A stretch of 64,000 nucleotides of DNA from positions 372,001-436,000 of the forward strand of contig CAJQUW010007039.1 in the NCBI GenBank assembly GCA_907163375.1. Reading direction: 5' to 3'. Position numbers and translations under genes: made by a program. Below, in pieces: positions 58,975 through 64,000 of the stretch. The stretch comes from Prostheceraeus crozeri (taxonomy: Eukaryota > Platyhelminthes > Polycladida > Euryleptidae). The notes beneath the pieces were generated by a model. The model was given only the letters and a program-made list of their open reading frames with translations. It ran no database searches and was not told the DNA's origin. The stretch's first letter is position 1. Every line of letters begins with the position of its first letter.

Positions 58975-59371
58975 CGTTACGAACGTACCATCATTAGATT
59001 TGTCACTTTGGTGAATCATAAATATATGTTATAGCCAATTATTTTCTTAGCTATCATTCATATCATGCAAGTACTGAACTGTGCCAAATATTTTGGGTTC
59101 AAAACTCCGATATCATATCTAATTTCTGATTTTGAGATCAATCTTTGTTCGTTACGAACGTACGCCATTTAGACAAGGAAGAAATTGACTTTTTACATTT
59201 TGCATTTTCTATTGAACTAAATTTCAAATTTTTAAAAATTATGAACCCCTGAAGTGTTGACATATAATAGTTGCTCAAAACTTTGAAATTGATTATACTT
59301 AAGCCATATATACATTGTTATCGACTTAAAGTCCCGTTACGAACGTACGCGAATTTTCGTAACGAACGTAC
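58975..59371 (+). repeat. Four spaced copies of CGTTACGAACGTAC
   Basis: The 14-mer occurs at 58975-58988, 59150-59163, 59335-59348 and, with one change, 59358-59371. The core TTCGTTACGAACG is close to a perfect palindrome. The intervening AT-rich sequence is not obviously repeated. Confidence 0.85.
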
Positions 59372-59579
59372 GAATTTGTCTTCTTTGTTACTGTAGACCA
59401 AATCACCAACTAAGACGCTCCGCATGAGTGCGTTGAGCTTTTTATTACTAAAAGGGAGAGTGTTGCTTAATCAAACAGGATTTTATGAGTAGTATGCGCT
59501 TAATTCATGTAAGTAGTCTGTTAAGCAATATGAAAACTTTTTTAATATTACTCATTAAAATGTAAAATGTAAAATGAAA

Positions 59580-59766
59580 AAGGCCAAATTTATCCAGGAT
59601 TAGGAAGTATGTTGCGTCAAAACAAATTGTTCAGTTCAATGGATCGCCTTTGAAAATAAATCGTCCGCGATGGTCCGGTAACGGTTGATCTTCACATTTG
59701 CGAACGCTACCGATTGCTTCGGTCGAAATGTCTTCGATTTCCGGGAAGATTCCTGGGCCCATAACC
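59580..59766 (-). mobile_element. Copia leader with primer-binding site beyond the LTR
   Basis: On the minus strand, GGTTATGGGCCCAGG (59766-59752) follows the LTR directly. It matches the primer-binding site used by Drosophila copia and relatives (initiator-tRNA-Met fragment). The rest is short leader-like sequence without a recognised gag. Confidence 0.55.
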
Positions 59767-60050
59767 TGTTGCGAGTGTAGAAGAAGTCATATCAGTTCAT
59801 TTCAATCGTTTATTGAACATAGGAATTGTAAACGGACAGAAAGCTATAATTCTTGACGTCAGGCGTAGCTGGCCTGAGCAGCGAAAGTGAAAGTTCTTTT
59901 TCCAGACATCGACATCGCGCACACGATGACGTAGATCCAATAATAGCAGAATCACAGTCATCGGGGAATGACGTTGGAGTGAGTCAGCCACTCACCGCTG
60001 AATGAAACGCATGGATTAGATATACAGACATCACAGATTATATTACAACA
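59767..60050 (-). mobile_element. Copia LTR (284 bp)
   Basis: On the minus strand it begins TGTTGTAATA and ends CGCAACA, with the 5-bp inverted tips TGTTG/CAACA, and carries an AATAAA signal near 59804. On its upstream side lies the polypurine tract TAAGGGGGCG (60060-60051), and on its downstream side a primer-binding site. An LTR bordered by both marks the junction between two element copies. Confidence 0.75.
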
Positions 60051-60309
60051 CGCCCCCTTAATCTGTGTATAATAACAGAATATATATACATGCATAGATG
60101 CTTTGAGAAATAGTACAGATTACGTAAACAGTAAAGCAATGGGGGTTAAATGTGTACGTAGTATCATATTCAATACCATTTAATCAGTCAGAAAAATAAG
60201 ATCACAAAATCGTTTGAATTTGGATCTGCCTAGCGGTTTGGTCAGAGCGTCAGCTGGATTACTATCAGAATTAATATGATACAAAGAGCATGTGTTCTGT
60301 CTGATGTAG

Positions 60310-60639
60310 TTACGGATGAAAATGATAGCGGATGTCAATGTGTTTTGTGCGCTGGTGGTTTATCGGATTTTCGGATAAGGCAATAGCTCCGCGATTGTCG
60401 CAGAAAATTTTGGTTTCTTCAGTTTGTAGGTCAAAATCAACTAGCAGTCGTCTGAGATAGATTTCTTCTTTGATTGTCTCCGCGAGAGAGATGTATTCAG
60501 CTTCCGTCGAGGATAAAGCAACTGTCGGTTGTCGTTTTGTTTTCCAGCTTATTGGGCCGGTTATTTTGAATACATAGCCTGAGGTTGACTTTCGGTCATC
60601 AGTATTAGATCCCCAATCTGAATCTGTGTAGCCAGTCAA
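60310..60639 (-). mobile_element. Copia part: RNase H
   Basis: The frame reads TGYTDSDWGSNTDDRKSTSG, then LSSTEAEYISLAETIKE, IFCDNRGAIALSENP and RTKHIDIRYH. These are the four signature blocks of the Ty1/copia RNase H, in order. Confidence 0.93.
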
Positions 60640-60789
60640 TGTACATGTTTCGGATTTTGTGTAACAAAGATTGAAATCTTTCGTACCTTTTAGATAACGT
60701 AGAACGTACTTGGCTGCTTTGTGACATGTTCTTGTCCAGGGTTGTTGAGATGCTGAGAAAGTTTGTTGACAATCCAGGCTATGTCTGGC

Positions 60790-61959
60790 CTAAGTTCCCA
60801 GCATCAGGTAGAGTAGACTGCCAACCAGGCCTCTATAGTCGAATTCAGTTGTCTCTTCATTTTGTGATGCATGTAACTTTATACCTTCAATTGCAGGGGT
60901 CGGAGTAGTGTTGCATTCACTCATATTGAACTTAGTCAAGACTTTGTCGATGTAAGCAGATTGATTGATCATGTAGGTATGGTCTTCTCGTGTGAATTTC
61001 ATTCCTAGGAACCAATTTAGTTTGCCACGATCATCCATCTTGAACTTGCCTTCCAAGTTATGCTTGACTTGATCAATTTCGTTTTGTTCATTTGAAGCGA
61101 TAAGGATATCGCCTATCCATATGAGAATGTAAGTTATTTTATTGTTGTTTGACTTTGTGAATAGACACGAATCATTTTCAGATTGTTTGAAACCACATGT
61201 ATTCAAGTAAGTAGTTATCAGTTCGTGCCAATTTCTACCGCTTTGTTTCAGTCCATAAATAGATTTTTGTAGATGACAAGTGAGTTTTTGACCATCAATG
61301 AATTTTTCGTATCCATCTGGCATTTCAAGGTATATGTCAGTTTCTATCGGCGCATGTAAGAATGCAGACTTCACATCTAATTGATAAATTTTCATATCCT
61401 TTTGCATGGCTGTTTGTAGAAGCAAGCGAATCGATGTGAGACGATTTGTAGGGCAGTATGTTTCGCTAAATTCTAACCCAGGGACTTGTGAACACCCTTT
61501 TGCCACATATCTTGCCTTGTACTTCTCAATTTCTCCTTTTTCGTCACATTTCGTTGTAAATACCCATTTTCCTTTGATTTCCTTTCTTCCTGGGGGTAGT
61601 TGTTCGACTTTCCATGTAGCGTTCTCTTCGAGAGATGCAATTTCGCTATCCATGGCTTCCTTCCAGTGTTGCGAATCACGGGACTTGATAGCTTGTGTGT
61701 ATGTTTCAGGGTTCTCATATACCGTTCTCAATGCGTGTACGATGACTTCATTCAAACTTTCATAGATGTATCTATCTGGTTCCTTTTTTGTTCGTGGAGG
61801 TCGAGAATGTAGGTTCAGTTCGTACGTGTCTTCATCTGCATGTGTTGTATTTTCAGGTAAACTGATGTCATCATCGTCAATTAATGTAGGCATGTGTACA
61901 GGCTCGGAGGTTTTCTGTGGATTGAATTTCGAGTGTTGGCTGCGTAGGAAATTTGACAT
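60790..61959 (-). mobile_element. Copia part: reverse transcriptase (389 codons open)
   Basis: After a low-complexity connector (DDDDISLPENTTHADEDT), the polymerase runs from HWKEAMDSEIASLEENATW through KGCSQVPGLEFSETYCPT, YQLDVKSAFLHAPIE (motif A), YGLKQSGRNWHELI (motif B), the motif C region and RGKLNWFLGMKF to GLVGSLLYL. Length and order are those of the family. Confidence 0.92.
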
Positions 61960-62565
61960 TTCTTGATGTAACTATTTTGTTTAATGATTCAACAAGTACA
62001 TAGTTTGCATGATTCAAAGGATTGATACCTAGAAATCTGCCTGGTATTCCTCTTGAGTCGAATTTTCCTTTCTGTGTTTCATCAAGTACTGTACAGTGTT
62101 GTCCAAAAACGCGGATGTCCTGCAGACTTGGCTTTTTGCCTGTAACGATTTCGTAAGGCGTTTTATCAGTGTTTCGACATAGAATTCGATTTCTGACGTA
62201 TTGTGCATATTTCATGGCGTAAGTCCAATATTGTTTTGGAACATTTGCATCATTTAGCATACATCTAGCGGAATTTGTAAGTGTTCTCCATTGTCGCTCA
62301 GCTTGTCCATTTTGAAACGGAGAATGAGGAGCGGATGTTGTGTGTTTGATTCCTCTGTCGAGCAAGATATCTCTAAATTGATGTGATAAGAATTCACCAC
62401 CATTGTCGGTGTGTACTTGTTTCACATTCCCATGTGGGGAGACATCAGCTAGGAATTGCCTTAAAGCAGTATGTGCTGCGTCTTTGATTTTGAGGAAGTA
62501 CACGAATCCTAATCCTGAGTATTGATCAATGAAGTTGATAGTGTATTTGAATCCTTCGCTAGACG
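61877..62565 (-). mobile_element. Copia part: integrase core, 3' portion
   Basis: The frame reads FIDQYSGLGFVYFLKIKDAA, HTDNGGEFLSHQF (second catalytic aspartate), then SAPHSPFQNGQAERQWRTL (catalytic glutamate) and PYEIVTGKKPSLQDIRVFG, the typical copia integrase and its GKKP tail. The upstream part was separated by the mariner. Confidence 0.92.
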
Positions 62566-62860
62566 TACGTGGTGTGATCCAAAATGTCCCGGACTAACCT
62601 ACTTGCAGATAACCTGTGATAACGAATACTACTTCAGATGTAAATTTAGGTCTTTAAGGCATGAGAAATATGGTCGCCGAAATTTTTCCGGTCAGTTTTC
62701 TATTTTTAAAAAATATTTTTACATTTTAACATGAATTTCTGTATTTTCTGAATTGATCGAGATCCGATTTGTCTTATTGTTATAGTTAGATTGATTTTGA
62801 TTTGTACCTTATTTGACGGATATCTTTGCCATGAATATTGCACGTCTTTTGTTAATTGCT

Positions 62861-62969
62861 TCATGTGTTACGATATCAATCAGTGAAGTTCATTCAGCAC
62901 GCATTCATGTCAGCACACACTTCATGTGTTGCGATATCAGTCAGTGAAGTTCATTCAGCACGCATTCAT
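62861..62969 (+). repeat. Direct duplication in the mariner leader, 61-bp period
   Basis: 62861-62908 and 62922-62969 share 48 bp with two differences (TCATGTGTTRCGATATCART and onward to CACGCATTCAT). It lies 45 bp before the transposase start. Confidence 0.9.
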
Positions 62970-63013
62970 TAAGAAATCCGTGTCAACGATGGTTCTTTGT
63001 TCTATCAGTTTTC

Positions 63014-64000
63014 ATGATGGATGTGACAAGCGTGTCTTCAGTCGAATATCGCAGTGTGATACGATACCTCCTGATCCGCGGCTTCGCTAATGGTGACATT
63101 CTAAAGGAATTAAGCCTGGCATATGGAAGCAAAGCTCCATCGAGAACTACTGCTTATTTCTGGATAAGCGAATTTAAACGCGGAAGACAATCTGTGGAGC
63201 AAGATTTTTCAACTGTTGGTCGGCCGCAGGAGATTCCGGAAGAGAAATCGAGTCAGTGCGATGAAGTGATTACAGCACACAGAAGGATAACCATCCGTGA
63301 GTTGTCAAGAGAGTTGCGAATCAGTTATCACTCCTGTCATGACATCATCGAAAGACTTGGATATCGCAAACTGGCATCACGTTTCGTACCGAAGTTTCTG
63401 TCACCTGAAATGAAGGAGAACAGACTTCTGGCGGCACAGTCAAATTTGGATCTCCTCGAAATGCACGGAGATCAGTTTCTGAACTGCATCCTTACAGAGG
63501 ATGAAACACCTTTAAGTTTGTATCTGCCTCAAAGTAAGCGAGAATCTGCAGAGTGGCGAAAATCAGGCGAGTCTGCCCCTTTGAAAATGCGATCCGGAAC
63601 ATCACATCGCCGGTCGTTGATGCTGACGGTCTTTTGGAACGCTTCGGGAATCCAACTGGTTGACTTTGCGGATAAAGGAGTAAGAATCAATAGCGAATAT
63701 TATTCCAATCTGTTATCTGAAGCGAGGAAGAAAATAAGAAAGCCACGAAACATTCCCCTCTACTTGCTTCATGACAATGCTCCGATTCACACCTCGCAGG
63801 AGACAACCAATGCCTTAACGAGAAACGGATTTCAACTATTGAGCCATCCTCCTTATTCACCTGACTTGGCCCCAAGTGACTTCTATCTGTTTAGATTCCT
63901 CAAAAAGCATCTTCGTGGACACCATTTTGAATCGCCAGTTGAACTGCGGGATGCAGTTACTGAGTTTTTTTATTCTTTGACACCGGAATTTTTTCATAAA
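63014..64000 (+). CDS. Mariner DD34D transposase, open to window end (329 codons)
   Basis: The cut-and-paste transposase frame is free of stops from the ATG at 63014 (a second ATG follows immediately) to the last base. The order is complete: first helix-turn-helix SSVEYRSVIRYLLIRGF, linker TVGRPQEIPEEK, second helix-turn-helix RITIRELSRELRIS, then ILTEDETPLSLYLP with catalytic D163, LLHDNAPIHTS with D254, and HPPYSPDLAPSDFYLF with D289, exactly 34 residues after D254. The KRESAEWRKSGE stretch also fits mariner. Mariner transposases are about 345-355 residues, so only some 15-25 residues should lie beyond the window. If the rest is intact, this is a potentially active enzyme. The pieces at 55-56 kb are a dead relative. 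Confidence 0.94.
   Translation, partial: MMDVTSVSSVEYRSVIRYLLIRGFANGDILKELSLAYGSKAPSRTTAYFWISEFKRGRQSVEQDFSTVGRPQEIPEEKSSQCDEVITAHRRITIRELSRELRISYHSCHDIIERLGYRKLASRFVPKFLSPEMKENRLLAAQSNLDLLEMHGDQFLNCILTEDETPLSLYLPQSKRESAEWRKSGESAPLKMRSGTSHRRSLMLTVFWNASGIQLVDFADKGVRINSEYYSNLLSEARKKIRKPRNIPLYLLHDNAPIHTSQETTNALTRNGFQLLSHPPYSPDLAPSDFYLFRFLKKHLRGHHFESPVELRDAVTEFFYSLTPEFFHK

Larger units (their letters stand above)
59767..62565 (-). mobile_element. Ty1/copia retroelement fossil, GalEa-like
   Basis: On the minus strand the order is integrase, reverse transcriptase, RNase H, polypurine tract, LTR: the Ty1/copia order, with integrase before the polymerase. By residue style (IYGLKQSGRNWH, LSSTEAEY) it resembles the GalEa-type elements of aquatic invertebrates, which is a tentative placement. 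The upstream part (gag, protease, start of integrase, 5' LTR) is beyond a mariner that inserted at 62566-62567 and lies outside the window. The element is broken in a few places; the long readable domains suggest moderate to young age. Confidence 0.9.
62568..64000 (+). mobile_element. Mariner transposon with uninterrupted transposase, runs off window
   Basis: The element begins at CGTGGTGTGATCCAAAATGT CCCGGACT, related to the ends of the mariner at 55.0 kb, directly after a TA (62566-62567). A leader of about 445 bp precedes the gene and contains a 48-bp direct duplication. It is inserted in the integrase of a copia element, so it is the younger of the two. The other end is outside the window. 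Confidence 0.9.

Overview
The window looks like intron-rich, AT-rich DNA from an invertebrate animal, probably aquatic. The support is one recognisable host gene with a metazoan-type intron, plus a mix of mobile elements common in such genomes: a Crypton tyrosine recombinase, several mariner/IS630 transposons, hAT-type MITEs, CR1-like and RTE-like LINE pieces, a Penelope-like element (PLE) and a Ty1/copia element. I cannot name the species. Most of the DNA is non-coding or decayed repeat.

Host gene: TAF10, the histone-fold subunit of TFIID/SAGA, lies on the minus strand. Coding exon 1 is at 19888-19745 and coding exon 2 at 9853-9587. The 9.9-kb phase-0 intron between them holds a 1.8-kb mariner 92 bp from the acceptor, a 746-bp hAT MITE with a perfect 8-bp target duplication, and a LINE fragment lacking its reverse transcriptase.

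Layout: 1-1066 Crypton recombinase; 2442-2593 MITE; 4025-5010 a second, decayed Crypton; 5707-6374 hAT MITE copy; 7551-7721 long hairpin; 9587-19888 TAF10 with its loaded intron; 19889-25799 little recognisable; 25800-26881 a decayed unknown reading frame; 26885-31007 a 4.1-kb foldback palindrome with short tandem repeats at both tips; 31430-35480 a PLE with a GIY-YIG endonuclease and an upstream SGNH-hydrolase-like frame, itself split by an 811-bp foldback; 36338-37000 LINE RT; 37574-39814 an element with short inverted ends; 42454-42767 inverted repeat; 46784-48490 two LINE tails; 48.6-54.9 kb microsatellite, tandem duplications and repeats; 55013-56356 a broken mariner; 58.2-59.4 kb two unusual repeat clusters; 59580-62565 a Ty1/copia fossil; 62568-64000 a mariner with an uninterrupted transposase frame that runs off the window.

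The genes do not form a pathway. The story is nested insertion: mariner into copia, foldback into PLE, an IS630 transposon into one arm of a foldback, and mariner and MITE into the TAF10 intron. The most unusual structures are the foldback palindrome with tandem-repeat tips, the SGNH-plus-GIY-YIG PLE, the copia LTR bordered by both a polypurine tract and a primer-binding site, and inverted repeats carrying a recurrent CGAAACGT core that recalls PLE/hammerhead-type termini.
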